64,000 nucleotides of DNA from Streptomyces hyaluromycini (GTDB taxonomy: Bacteria > Actinomycetota > Actinomycetes > Streptomycetales > Streptomycetaceae). This document shows, in pieces, positions 8,400-15,863 of this stretch. How positions within the stretch are numbered: position 1 is the first letter of the stretch; each line of letters begins with the position of its first letter. A program made the position numbers and the translations under genes. The notes below the pieces were generated by a model. The model did no database searches, had not been told where the DNA came from, and worked only from the letters and a program-made list of their open reading frames with translations. The stretch spans positions 186,001-250,000 of the forward strand of contig NZ_BCFL01000031.1 of assembly GCF_002217755.1 (NCBI RefSeq), read 5' to 3'.

Positions 8400-8447
8400 T
8401 TAGGCGTACGACGTTCCCCGCCTGCGAGAAATAGCTGCGAGAAATAG
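7561..8447 (+). CDS. IS5-family transposase, two frames joined by -1 frameshift
   Basis: The first frame gives LSKRLVPDELWEPAAPLRP, CAWRHLPPTFGMSPATAHRR and VDWTSAIVDAASVCAK (first catalytic Asp). At AAAAGGGGGG (7915-7924) the family similarity moves to the -1 frame: GGSPTGPNPVERGKKGSKLH, then LRADKAY (second Asp) and HRWKIERSIAWLFGYRR (catalytic Glu). Two-frame organisation with a slippery run is known in this IS group, so the product is probably made by programmed frameshifting; a disabling indel is the alternative. The second frame runs past the IS end and stops at 8445-8447 in flanking DNA. Confidence 0.8.
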
Positions 8448-8820
8448 CTGCGGGGAAAGCGCACCTAGGTCATCGAGCGCACCATGTCCTGACCTCCGAA
8501 CTGCCGCCGCACGGTCTATCTGTTGGAGATGCCTCAAATAGCACGATGAAGATCGCGTTACGAGCTCCGACCAGGAGAATTGTCGTGACGTCGTTTTCTC
8601 GGGATGGCTGCTGCGCGAGTGGCGGCCGGAATTCATAGGCTCTCTGTCGGAATCCCCCGCGGGGCATGCTCCGAATATGGCCTGAAATCTGTCATACGAG
8701 AAATTGGATCGCATTTTCGCGAGATTTGGGCGAACGCTCCTGGCACGCTTGGGGCGGCGCAGACGGCCTGTGCGAGCGGTCGCGTCAAAGCCTTCGCAGT
8801 CGATCGGAAAGAGGAAAGCA
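8400..8820. other. Gap with A+T-richer upstream region
   Basis: No gene is visible between the IS and the secreted protein gene. Near the IS lies a 13-bp tandem repeat (annotated separately). From about 8510 to 8740 the sequence is clearly richer in A+T than its surroundings (for example GAAATTGGATCGCATTTTCGC near 8700), as expected for a promoter and long leader of the downstream exported protein. I cannot pick out a convincing -10/-35 pair. Confidence 0.4.
8414..8457. repeat. Tandem 13-bp repeat inside an inverted repeat
   Basis: TGCGAGAAATAGC occurs twice in direct succession (8423-8448). It is enclosed by the 8-bp arms TTCCCCGC (8414-8421) and GCGGGGAA (8450-8457). It begins 14 bases after the IS right end. 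Function unknown; it may be a replication-slippage scar. Confidence 0.6.
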
Positions 8821-9273
8821 ATGCGATCTTCTCTGGCCAGGGCAGTCGTTGCCACGAGCGCCATCGTCGGCATTGCCGCTGGAGGTCTCGCGGGTGCGAG
8901 TGCGAGCGTGGCGGCTCCTCAGCAGGCCACCAAGCCTGCGGTCGGCAGCCGGCAGGTCTCCCCCCGCGCGGTGAACAACCTCGGCCTGGACACAACCCGG
9001 GCCAAGAACTGGCAGAGCTGCCTGAACGCTTGGGGCTTCAACGCCGGGACCGAGGACGGGCAGCTGGGCACCAACAGCTGGATGGCGGCACAGCGGATGC
9101 TCAACGCCTGGGGCTACAACGCCGGTACCGTCGACGGGATCGTCGGGACCAACACGATCACGGCGCTACAGAAGTTTTTGAACGCCGTCGGCGAAAACGC
9201 CGGGACCCCCGACGGGATCGCCGGACCGCAGACCAGGGCCGCGTTCTGGAATTACAACGCCACGGGCTGCTGA
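8821..9273 (+). CDS. Secreted peptidoglycan-binding domain protein
   Basis: A 150-residue exported protein. An N-terminal signal peptide is clear (MRSSLARAVVATSAIVGIAA, cleavage near ASVAAP). The rest is made of peptidoglycan-binding-like repeats with the D-G-x-x-G-x-x-T signature: NAGTEDGQLGTNSW, NAGTVDGIVGTNTITALQKF and NAGTPDGIAGPQTRAAFWNY. Cysteines at CLNAWG and the final residue may form a disulfide. No catalytic domain is attached, so it probably binds cell wall. GAGGA lies five bases before the ATG. A strong hairpin follows the stop codon. Confidence 0.85.
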   Translation: MRSSLARAVVATSAIVGIAAGGLAGASASVAAPQQATKPAVGSRQVSPRAVNNLGLDTTRAKNWQSCLNAWGFNAGTEDGQLGTNSWMAAQRMLNAWGYNAGTVDGIVGTNTITALQKFLNAVGENAGTPDGIAGPQTRAAFWNYNATGC

Positions 9274-9293
9274 GCCAACCCTGCATGCCGCGT

Positions 9294-9333
9294 CGGGCTG
9301 GTCGAGCGGCGAGTTGGCTGCTCGACCAGCCCG
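9294..9333. terminator. Intrinsic-type terminator hairpin
   Basis: A perfect 14-bp stem, CGGGCTGGTCGAGC (9294-9307) with GCTCGACCAGCCCG (9320-9333), and a 12-base loop. It starts 21 bases after the stop of the secreted protein gene. No U-run follows, as is common in Streptomyces. Confidence 0.75.
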
Positions 9334-9534
9334 GTACGTGACAACAGCTCCGGCGACTTCCTCGGCCACGGGGCGGCAGTGACTCGACCAGCAGCCGCAG
9401 GTCGTCATCCGCGGTCCACGGCGGAGCACCCGCACCCTCCCGCACGGCCGAATCGTCACATCGGTCACGCCGACCAGGGCACTTCGCCAAGATCGTGTCA
9501 CGAGCTCTCAAAACGAAGACGGTCGGCCCGAAAT

Positions 9535-10047
9535 ATCGCAACGGACCCGTTCTGACACCCGAAGCTGGACCTGTCCACTTCCGCACTGCGGCTGCTGCGG
9601 CGGGAGCTGACCGCTCGGCGGCGACGGATCGGTACCCGCTGGCGTCGACTCACTTGCGGCCGACAGGCGTTGATGGCCCTGGCCCACCCGCGCTGCGGTC
9701 ATACCTTCGCCCCACTCACGGCCGGGTTCGGCGTCGGCCTGGCCACCGCCCACCGCTACGTCACCGAGGCCGTGGACGTCCTGGCCGTCCTCGCCCTCAC
9801 CCTCCAGCAGACCATGGCGGTTGCCGCACGCAAGGCGTTCGTGATCCTGGACGGAACCCTGCTGTCCATCGACCGCGTCGCGGCGGACCGGCTCTTCCCC
9901 ACCCGCTCCCACGGCCTGCTCGACGCCCTCAGCGTCGGCGGCATCCGGTGCTGGGCCGACAAGGCGTACCAGGGCTCCGGCCCCGCCGTCCGCGTCACCG
10001 GCCTCGTCAAGGCCGTCCTCACCCTGGAGCTGACGGCCTCGACCTGA
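9535..10047 (+). mobile_element. Transposase remnant with internal deletion
   Basis: From 9565 the reading gives LDLSTSALRLLRRELTARRR, then CGHTFAPLTAGFGVGLATAH and YVTEAVDVLA (an HTH), KAFVILDGTLLSIDRVAADR (first catalytic Asp), and later GIRCWADKAYQGSGPAVRV (second Asp). Intact relatives have roughly 30 to 40 more residues between those two blocks, so part is deleted. The upstream VLTPE segment is in another frame. The C-terminal Glu domain is missing. This is a different transposase type from the IS at 7527. From the hairpin at 9333 to 9535 I see nothing else. Confidence 0.75.
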
Positions 10048-10068
10048 GGAGGGAGCCTTACCGCCTTC

Positions 10069-10074
10069 TATACT
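10069..10074 (+). promoter_or_regulatory. -10 box, probable leaderless promoter
   Basis: TATACT lies six bases before the GTG at 10081, so transcription would start at the start codon. There is no ribosome binding site, in keeping with a leaderless mRNA. No clear -35 box is visible. Confidence 0.5.
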
Positions 10075-10080
10075 CCTGGC

Positions 10081-10422
10081 GTGTTTGATACATCGAACCT
10101 CCTCCACGTTTCGTCCGTGCTCAATCGGCGGTCGATCGCTCAGCATGGCCTGGATTGGACCCGGATGGGCGCCGCACGGGGAATCGCCGGCAGCCGCAGC
10201 CCTGAGGTGGAGGGGATCTTCGTCTGTCGGGGCGAGGAGGAAGCTGAGTTCTTCCTTCAGATCAACAACACCGGTGGGCCGGTTGATCTCTGGTCCGTGG
10301 ACGCCATCGATGAGGGGTCGCTCCTCGACAACGGCAACGGATTCGTCTACCTGCCCGGCCGCATACCAGCGGCGCGCGTCCGCCTCGTGCGATCAGACCT
10401 TCCTGCGCGGCTTGGTTTTTGA
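10081..10422 (+). CDS. Hypothetical protein (LLHVSS...HGLDW type)
   Basis: A 113-residue protein starting VFDTSNLLHVSSVLNRRSIA and continuing QHGLDWTRMG, RSPEVEGIFVCRGEEEAEFF and NTGGPVDLWSVDAI. Codon use is clearly coding in this frame. The order H-(T/S)-S...SI..HGL followed by a later acidic block resembles small ADP-ribosyltransferase-like (ART) and RNA 2'-phosphotransferase folds, but I cannot confirm catalytic residues, so I assign no function. It is probably expressed from a leaderless transcript (TATACT six bases upstream). The next gene on the same strand begins about 220 bases later. Confidence 0.65.
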   Translation: MFDTSNLLHVSSVLNRRSIAQHGLDWTRMGAARGIAGSRSPEVEGIFVCRGEEEAEFFLQINNTGGPVDLWSVDAIDEGSLLDNGNGFVYLPGRIPAARVRLVRSDLPARLGF

Positions 10423-10642
10423 CTTCGCGCGGCGGTACGGCTGGGGGCAGACCCCCCCGGCCAACTACCTGAAGTTTCATTGCCCCTCACCGCAACCGCT
10501 TGATCTCATAGCCAGGTTGGAAGGGGCTCATTCACTTGTGCGGAAAGGCGGCCATAGTCCGGGCCGCGGGTACAGCGGAGTGTGCGGACTGGCCCCGGGC
10601 GGGGGCGTGCTCTTCCGACGGCTGCTGGGTAGCGTCCCTCCG

Positions 10643-11311
10643 GTGAATGTTCACCTCATCAACGACGTACCCTGTGGCCTGACCCGACGAGCTCGATCGT
10701 TTGTAGGCGTGCACGGCGTCAAGGTCGACGTTCGGTCCGTCGAGGGCCACCGGCAGTGGTGGCTTGAGCGGGACATCCCCGCAGCGGTGATCGACCGGAT
10801 GACGGCCTACCAGAGGCGATGGGGCGGTCTGCTCCTGCCCCCTGCATCGCAGTACGACGGCGGCCCGAAGTACCTCGACCCGGACTCACCCGAATCAGAC
10901 TCTGCAGGGTGGTGGTTCGAAGCGGGGATGCAGCGGACCGCAGTCCCCTACTCGTTCATGATCAGTCCGTCTGGTGAGTTTGGCATTCACGCAGACAGGT
11001 GGGCGCCTCTCCACGCGACCGTAGAGGGCTGGGTGGAATCGCTGGCACTGGCCCACCACGCATCCATGTGGGCAAAGCAGGTGACCAGACTCGTCGGCGA
11101 TGACGTAGAGGGCATCGAGTTGGACGGATACGAGCCGGTGAGCGAGGTGATGGGCCTCGCGGACACCTGGTGGAGGGGGCCCGACTCGCTGGTGGCGCTC
11201 TATACGGGGGAGGCCACGTCACTCGACTTCCCACGAGGTCGCATCGCGTTGATCTACTCCGGCCTTGACGAGTGGGGACTGCGAGGAGGCGTCGAGGCCG
11301 GCGACGGCTGA
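10643..11311 (+). CDS. Hypothetical protein, about 220 residues
   Basis: A soluble protein of unknown family with strong coding third positions from about 10,650. Recognisable conserved-looking stretches are IDRMTAYQRRWGGLLLPPAS, WWFEAGMQRTAVPYSFMI, FGIHADRWAPLHATVEGWVE and YEPVSEVMGLADTWWRG. The many tryptophans and the WGG-PP motif recall SUKH-like immunity proteins, but the match is weak. The frame is open much further upstream, yet codon use before 10,640 looks non-coding, so I take GTG 10643; no ribosome site supports it. It ends before a region full of gene fragments. Confidence 0.55.
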   Translation: MNVHLINDVPCGLTRRARSFVGVHGVKVDVRSVEGHRQWWLERDIPAAVIDRMTAYQRRWGGLLLPPASQYDGGPKYLDPDSPESDSAGWWFEAGMQRTAVPYSFMISPSGEFGIHADRWAPLHATVEGWVESLALAHHASMWAKQVTRLVGDDVEGIELDGYEPVSEVMGLADTWWRGPDSLVALYTGEATSLDFPRGRIALIYSGLDEWGLRGGVEAGDG

Positions 11312-11414
11312 ACTTGTCGGGGAACGAGTGCAGGTCCTGAATGCGGCGTGGGTCAGGTTCGCCGAGCGATCTCTGCTGCATAGGCGGCTCTGACGGCTCG
11401 TGCGGCCCGTCGTT

Positions 11415-11700
11415 CGGCCGCGAAAGAGCTACGGCACGGTCGTCCAGGCCGCCGGCGGGAACTCGTGCTCGCCGAAGTACAAGGGCCGGCCGCTGGACCG
11501 GCGGGGGCTTGCCGAGTTTTCCGACCGGCCGTTCCGGAAGGTCATCGGCTACCACGCCCGCGGCCACAAGCGCTCCCGCACGTACGGCAGATGCCGGCAT
11601 GAGGACCACCTCAAGGCTCGCCGGACCACCTGCACCGCCGAGTACCCGCTCATCGAGCAGGACTGGGACCGCGGCATCGTGGAGGCCCGCCAGCCCTCGC
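11415..11700 (+). pseudogene. Fragment of a PAPS-reductase-like (phage-type) protein
   Basis: One frame shows over 90% G/C third positions and reads SYGTVVQAAGGNSCSPKYKG, RPLDRRGLAEFSDRPFRKVI, GYHARGHKRSRTYG and, further on, EYPLIEQDWDRG. The order CSPKYKGRPLD...VIGYHA...EYPLI-W-W-R resembles the C-terminal part of phosphoadenosine-phosphosulfate-reductase-like proteins found in actinophages, from memory of that family. The 5' and 3' ends are missing, so it is a fragment. Confidence 0.45.
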
Positions 11701-11710
11701 CGGGACCCCG

Positions 11711-11863
11711 CTGCGGATGGTCCGGGAGTTGGTCGCGTGGGGCGGGCTGGAGCGGGCGGCCGACGGCTCCTACCGCCTGGGCACCCGCATCCGCGCCCTC
11801 GGCGCCGCGGCCCCCTGCCCGCGCGGCCTGCTGGACGTCGCCGCCCCGCCGGCTGACCGGTAA
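11711..11863 (+). pseudogene. Fragment of an IclR-family regulator
   Basis: The reading LRMVRELVAWGGLERAADGS then YRLGTRIRALGAAAPCPRGL ends at TAA 11861-11863. This is the end of the winged HTH and the linker of IclR regulators (consensus R-V--L--WG-LER---G-YRLG). The recognition helix start and the whole ligand domain are missing. Confidence 0.7.
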
Positions 11864-12010
11864 ACCCCTGCCCGCCACGACCCGAAGGACCCTGGAGAAC
11901 CCGACCACCGCGCCGGGACTCCACCATGCCCGAACAGCGAAAGTACCTCGGTCAGTTGGCAGTTGCCTCTCAGCGATGCCTCATCACTCCGACCGAAACG
12001 GCGAGGCCAG

Positions 12011-12080
12011 AGCAGGCCGCGGTACTGGGGCATCGACGGCACCTGGGAGCGTGTGTTCACGGCGCCGCTCGCCCAGGCGG
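12011..12080 (+). mobile_element. IS5-type transposase fragment
   Basis: A short reading RYWGIDGTWERVFTAPLAQA matches the DGTWERVF--L-AQAD block found just before the first catalytic Asp of IS5-type transposases. Nothing else of the element is recognisable. The rest of 11,864-12,206 shows no gene. Confidence 0.65.
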
Positions 12081-12206
12081 GGAGGCGGCAAGGCGCCATT
12101 TGGCCCGGGACTGTCGGCCCCGTCGATCCGCTGCTTCCGCTCCGTGCCGGTCACTGCGACTCCTAGGATGAAGCGTTGCTGGCTGCCCGTGCGGAGGGTG
12201 CCGAGC

Positions 12207-13691
12207 ATGGGGGCCATGACCTCGTTCCCCCGTCCTGCAGCCGTCGTCCGAACCGCAGGCGATTCCGCCCGGCCGGCCGCCGGCCTGACCAGAGCCGGCC
12301 TCGCCGTGCTGATCACCGCGGTCTTCCTGCCTCAGGTCGACTTCTTCATTGTCAACGTCGCGCTTCCCACGATCCAGTCGTCGCTGGGGGCGAGTGCCGG
12401 TGCGCTCGAACTCGTCGTCGCCGGCTACGGGACGGCCTATGCCGCGACACTGGTCCTCGGCGGGCGGCTGGGCGACATGATCGGCCGTCGGCGGATGCTG
12501 CTGACGGGGCTGTCCGGCTTCGTGCTCACCTCACTGGTCTGCGGGGCGGCTCCCGGGATCGGCGTTCTGGTCGCGGCGCGGATCCTGCAGGGTGCCGCGG
12601 CGGGCCTGGTCGTCCCCCAGGTGATCGCGACGCTCCACGCGACGCTGAGCGGGGAACGGCGGCACCGGGCCCTGGGGCTGTACAGCTCGGCCGCGGGCGC
12701 GGCGATCGTGGTCGGCCAGCTCGTCGGTGGCCTGCTGGTGACCGCCGACGTCGCGGGCACCGGATGGCGGCCGATCTTCCTGGTCAACGTACCGATCGGT
12801 GCGGTGGCCCTGATCGCGGCCGGGCGGCTCGTCCCGGCGACCCGCTCACCGCACCCGCTCGGGCTCGACCTGGCGGGGACGCTCCTGTTCGCCGGGACCC
12901 TGGTGGCCCTGCTGGTGCCGCTCGCGGAGGGACCGACGATCGGTTGGCCCCCGTGGAGCTGGGGCGCGCTGGTGCTGGTGCCGGTGCTCGCGGCGGCGAC
13001 GGTCGTCGTCGAACGCCGCGCCGAGGCGGCCGGGCGGGTGCCGCTGCTGCCCCCCTCGCTGCTGCGGCTGCGGTCGATGAGGCGCGGCTTCGCGATGCAC
13101 CTCCCCTTCATGCTCACCTACGGCGCCTTCATGTTCGTGTTCGCCCTCACCGTCCAGACGGGCCTGCACAGCGGGGTGCTCGGCGGAGGGCTGGCGGTCC
13201 TCCCGCCGGCGGTCGCCTACTTCGCAGGGTCCCTCGCCGCGCCGCACGCCATCGCCCGGTTCGACGCCCGCCGCGTCGTCGCCGTCGCCGCGGTGGCCGT
13301 CGCCCTCGGCCTCCTGGTGCTCGTCCTGGTCACCGTGACCACGTGGCCGCACACCGACTACTGGGCGTTCGCACCGGGACTCGTGCTCGCGGGGGCCGGC
13401 CAGGCGCTCGTCTTCGCCTGCCTCTTCCGGCTGATCCTGCTCGACGTCCCCGAGCACCTGGTGGGGGTGGGGGGCGGTGTGGTCACCACGGTGCAACAGT
13501 CCGGCCTGGCGCTCGGGGTGGCGACGCTGGGCACGTTGTTCGTCGGGCTCGAGAAGACCGGCGTCGGAACCGCCTTCGTGGTGTCGCTCGCGGTCCAGGC
13601 CACGATCATGCTCGCGATCGCGGCCGGCTCGCTCACCCTGCCCCACCTGCATGCGCGACCGGGGGAGACCGGGGTTGCGGTCGACGCGTGA
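12207..13691 (+). CDS. MFS transporter, DHA2 (14-TM) drug exporter
   Basis: A 494-residue membrane protein with about 14 hydrophobic segments, as in EmrB/QacA-type proton antiporters. Segment 1 ends in FFIVNVALPTIQSSLGAS (motif D1-like), then motif A GGRLGDMIGRRRM between TM2 and TM3 at about residues 88-100, and motif C-like GQLVGGLLV in TM5. Such proteins pump out antibiotics or dyes. The start is supported by GGAGG nine bases upstream; a second ATG lies three codons later. It is convergent with an MmyB-type regulator, sharing a hairpin. The substrate cannot be predicted. Confidence 0.85.
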   Translation: MGAMTSFPRPAAVVRTAGDSARPAAGLTRAGLAVLITAVFLPQVDFFIVNVALPTIQSSLGASAGALELVVAGYGTAYAATLVLGGRLGDMIGRRRMLLTGLSGFVLTSLVCGAAPGIGVLVAARILQGAAAGLVVPQVIATLHATLSGERRHRALGLYSSAAGAAIVVGQLVGGLLVTADVAGTGWRPIFLVNVPIGAVALIAAGRLVPATRSPHPLGLDLAGTLLFAGTLVALLVPLAEGPTIGWPPWSWGALVLVPVLAAATVVVERRAEAAGRVPLLPPSLLRLRSMRRGFAMHLPFMLTYGAFMFVFALTVQTGLHSGVLGGGLAVLPPAVAYFAGSLAAPHAIARFDARRVVAVAAVAVALGLLVLVLVTVTTWPHTDYWAFAPGLVLAGAGQALVFACLFRLILLDVPEHLVGVGGGVVTTVQQSGLALGVATLGTLFVGLEKTGVGTAFVVSLAVQATIMLAIAAGSLTLPHLHARPGETGVAVDA

Positions 13692-13851
13692 CCGCCCGCG
13701 GACCGCAGGAGTGGCGTGGCCCACAACGGTTTGATCCGCCGCCGCGGTTGATCGTCGGACACGGGTCGCTGACCAGGGGCGAACGGCGAGACGGTGGTCG
13801 ATGCCGCTCTGGCCGGTCTGCTGCGCCGCGGGGGACTGACTCGACGACCGG

Positions 13852-13882
13852 GCCGGCTGAGCGCGGGGCCGGCTCAGCCGGC
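13852..13882. terminator. Bidirectional terminator hairpin
   Basis: A perfect 11-bp stem, GCCGGCTGAGC (13852-13862) with GCTCAGCCGGC (13872-13882), lies between two convergent genes. The right arm overlaps the stop codon of the minus-strand regulator. Confidence 0.65.
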
Positions 13883-14800
13883 GTCGGCGACCAGCCTGGT
13901 CAGCCGCTCGACGGTGTCGGGGTCCGCGGGGAGCAGCACCTGCAGCCGGGTCGTCGAGCCGGGCGCGACCCAGGTGTTGGAGACAGTGAAGGTCAGCCGA
14001 CCGATCGCCGGGTTGTCGATCTGGCGCAGCACACCGGCGTCGACACCGCGGACGGAGTGCCGGTCCCACAGTTCGGCGAACTCCGACGACTCCGCGCGCA
14101 GCCGCGAAACCAGTGCCTTCCATCGGCCGTCGTCGACGTGCTCGGCCATGGCGACGCGCAGGTTCGCGACCTGGCGAGCCGCGGCCTGCTCCCAGTCGAC
14201 GACGCGCTCGCGCCAGCGCGGCTCGGTGAAGGTGAGCCAGACGCAGTTGCGCTGTGCGATCGGCACCTCGTCGAGGTCGGTGATCAGCAGGCGCATCGCG
14301 CTGTTGTAGGCGAGCAGGTCGAACTTGCCGTTCTGGACGCAGGCGGGGTAGGGGTCGAGCTTGTTCAGCACGGCGTGCAACTCGGCGCTCACGGCGTTGC
14401 ACTCCGTGACCACGGCGTCGTCCGCGGCACCGGCGAGCCGGTAGAGGTGGTGGCGCTCGTCGTGGTCCAGGCGCAGTGTGCGGGCGAGCGCGTTGAGTAC
14501 CTGCGGCGAGGGGCGTACGTCGCGGGCCTGCTCCAGGGCCGTGTACCAGGTGACGCTCATCCCGGCGTGCTGCGCGACCTCCTCCCTGCGCAGACCGGGG
14601 GTGCGTCGCCGAGTGACCGCCACGACACCGAGCTCGCTCGGCGACATGCGCTCGCGCCGGCTGCGCAGGAAGACGGCGAGTTCCCGGCGCCGGACGGACG
14701 CGTCGTCGGAGTCGCCGCGGCTCTCGGGACCGATGGCATCACCGTAGCCGGGCGACGGGTCGACCGGCTCCTCGGGCCGCGGCACGGTGTACACAACCAT
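13874..14800 (-). CDS. XRE/MmyB family transcriptional regulator
   Basis: A 308-residue regulator with an N-terminal XRE helix-turn-helix (ELAVFLRSRRERMSP, RRTPGLRREEVAQHAGMS, VTWYTALEQARDVRPS at about residues 38-95). A C-terminal MmyB-like PAS domain follows, which in relatives binds fatty acids or similar ligands (NKLDPYPACVQNGKFDLLAY, then NCVWLTFTEP). Such genes are typically paired with a divergent dehydrogenase that they control. Here the divergent neighbour is a dehydrogenase-like gene, and an 18-bp palindrome lies between them. The start has TCCTCC-complementary bases just upstream (AGGATCCT region). Confidence 0.85.
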   Translation of the reverse strand: MVVYTVPRPEEPVDPSPGYGDAIGPESRGDSDDASVRRRELAVFLRSRRERMSPSELGVVAVTRRRTPGLRREEVAQHAGMSVTWYTALEQARDVRPSPQVLNALARTLRLDHDERHHLYRLAGAADDAVVTECNAVSAELHAVLNKLDPYPACVQNGKFDLLAYNSAMRLLITDLDEVPIAQRNCVWLTFTEPRWRERVVDWEQAAARQVANLRVAMAEHVDDGRWKALVSRLRAESSEFAELWDRHSVRGVDAGVLRQIDNPAIGRLTFTVSNTWVAPGSTTRLQVLLPADPDTVERLTRLVADAG

Positions 14801-14862
14801 GAGGATCCTCCGGGGGCCGACCAGCCCCCAGTCAGTCCGGAAACTAGCATCAGCAGTGACTT

Positions 14863-14880
14863 GATACCACTCTTGGTACC
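14863..14880. promoter_or_regulatory. Putative MmyB-regulator operator
   Basis: GATACCA-CTCT-TGGTACC forms an almost perfect palindrome (arms GRTACCA/TGGTAYC). It sits between the divergent regulator and SDR genes, 55 bases before the latter. Confidence 0.55.
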
Positions 14881-14935
14881 CGAAACGATACGGCCATCGG
14901 TCTTGTGCACCCTGCCCTGAAGGAGCCCTCCTACC

Positions 14936-15631
14936 GTGTCCGCTGTTACGTCCCCCTCGCCGCAGCCCGCCGATGCACGCCACCTGCTCGTGATCGGTGC
15001 CGGTCCCGGCATCGGCGCCGCCACCGCCCGTCGCTTCGCCCGCGACGGCTTCCGGGTGACCCTTGCCGCCCGGCACCGGGACAAGCTTGAGGAGCTCGCC
15101 GCCGACCTGCACCCGACCGGGGCCGAGGTGGCCGTCGTGCGCGTCGACGCGGCCGACCCCGGGCAGCTGCGCGAGGCGTTGAGCTCGCTCTACGCGGCTC
15201 CGAACCCGCCCGGCGTCGTGCTGTACAACGCTGCCCGGCTGACGCCCGACGACCTTCTGTCGGCCGCGCCCGAGGACCTGCTGGGCGCCTATACCGTCAA
15301 CGTCGTCGGCGGGGTGGTGGCCGCCCAGGTCGCGGTGCCGGCCATGCGAGCCGCCGGCGGCGGCACGTTGCTGTTCACCGGTGGCGGTCTGGCCGACCAG
15401 CCGCACCCGAGCCTCGCCACGTTGTCCCTGGGCAAGCTGGCGCTGCGCGGCGTCGCCAACCTGCTGGGCACCCAGCTGGCCGACGACGGCATTCGGGTCC
15501 TCACCCTCACGGTCAACGGGGCGGTCGAGCCGGGCACCCCGTTCGACCCCGAGCACATCGCCGAGCGGTACCGGCGGGCGATCGACGACGCCAAGCCGGG
15601 TTTCGTCGACGAGCACTTCAACGGGGCCTGA
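14936..15631 (+). CDS. SDR-like protein lacking the catalytic tyrosine
   Basis: A 231-residue Rossmann protein of the short-chain dehydrogenase/reductase superfamily. The cofactor loop is present (LLVIGAGPGIGAATARRFAR at about residues 18-37). The usual NNAG is YNAA, and the active-site Y-x-x-x-K is replaced: the segment HPSLATLSLGKLALRG keeps the Lys but has Leu where Tyr should be; the catalytic Ser region reads LLFTGGG. It may therefore bind NAD(P) without classical oxidoreductase activity, or belong to an atypical SDR group. The GTG start follows AAGGAG. It is divergent from the MmyB regulator, its likely controller. Confidence 0.75.
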   Translation: MSAVTSPSPQPADARHLLVIGAGPGIGAATARRFARDGFRVTLAARHRDKLEELAADLHPTGAEVAVVRVDAADPGQLREALSSLYAAPNPPGVVLYNAARLTPDDLLSAAPEDLLGAYTVNVVGGVVAAQVAVPAMRAAGGGTLLFTGGGLADQPHPSLATLSLGKLALRGVANLLGTQLADDGIRVLTLTVNGAVEPGTPFDPEHIAERYRRAIDDAKPGFVDEHFNGA

Positions 15632-15759
15632 GCCGACGCCGGCCGGACGAGAGCAGCAGCACGCACTGGACAGCTCGACGGCAAGGGCGCCTTCATCACC
15701 TGCCGGTGCCGCCCGAGTTCCCGGCACGACGAAGGCACGTGCGCTCAGATGCGCCGGTG

Positions 15760-15863
15760 ATCGGCGGGCGGACGCCCCGCCTTCCCGTGTTGTGGGGAAG
15801 GCAGGGCGCCAGGCGGGCCCACTGCGCGTCGGTCAGCAGGAGGATGCGCCCGCTCGTGGTCAC
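15760..15863 (-). mobile_element. Transposase N-terminal fragment
   Basis: On the minus strand, GTG 15863 begins a reading with SGRILLLTDAQWARLAPCLP, the N-terminus of IS5-type transposases (LTDAQW--L-P-LP). The reading loses similarity after about 30 codons. It overlaps the stop codon of the methyltransferase gene by 4 bases. Between 15,632 and 15,760 I see nothing else. Confidence 0.65.

Noticed and set aside
10085..10640. Upstream half of a 408-codon reading over the two unknown genes
   Set aside because: Its first part overlaps the 113-residue gene in another frame and its codon use before 10,640 is not coding-like, so I started the second gene at 10,643.
12176..14920. 914-codon plus-strand reading across the DHA2 exporter and MmyB genes
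   Set aside because: It crosses two convincing genes on different strands and consists of Arg/Ala/Gly-rich sequence, so it is not a gene.
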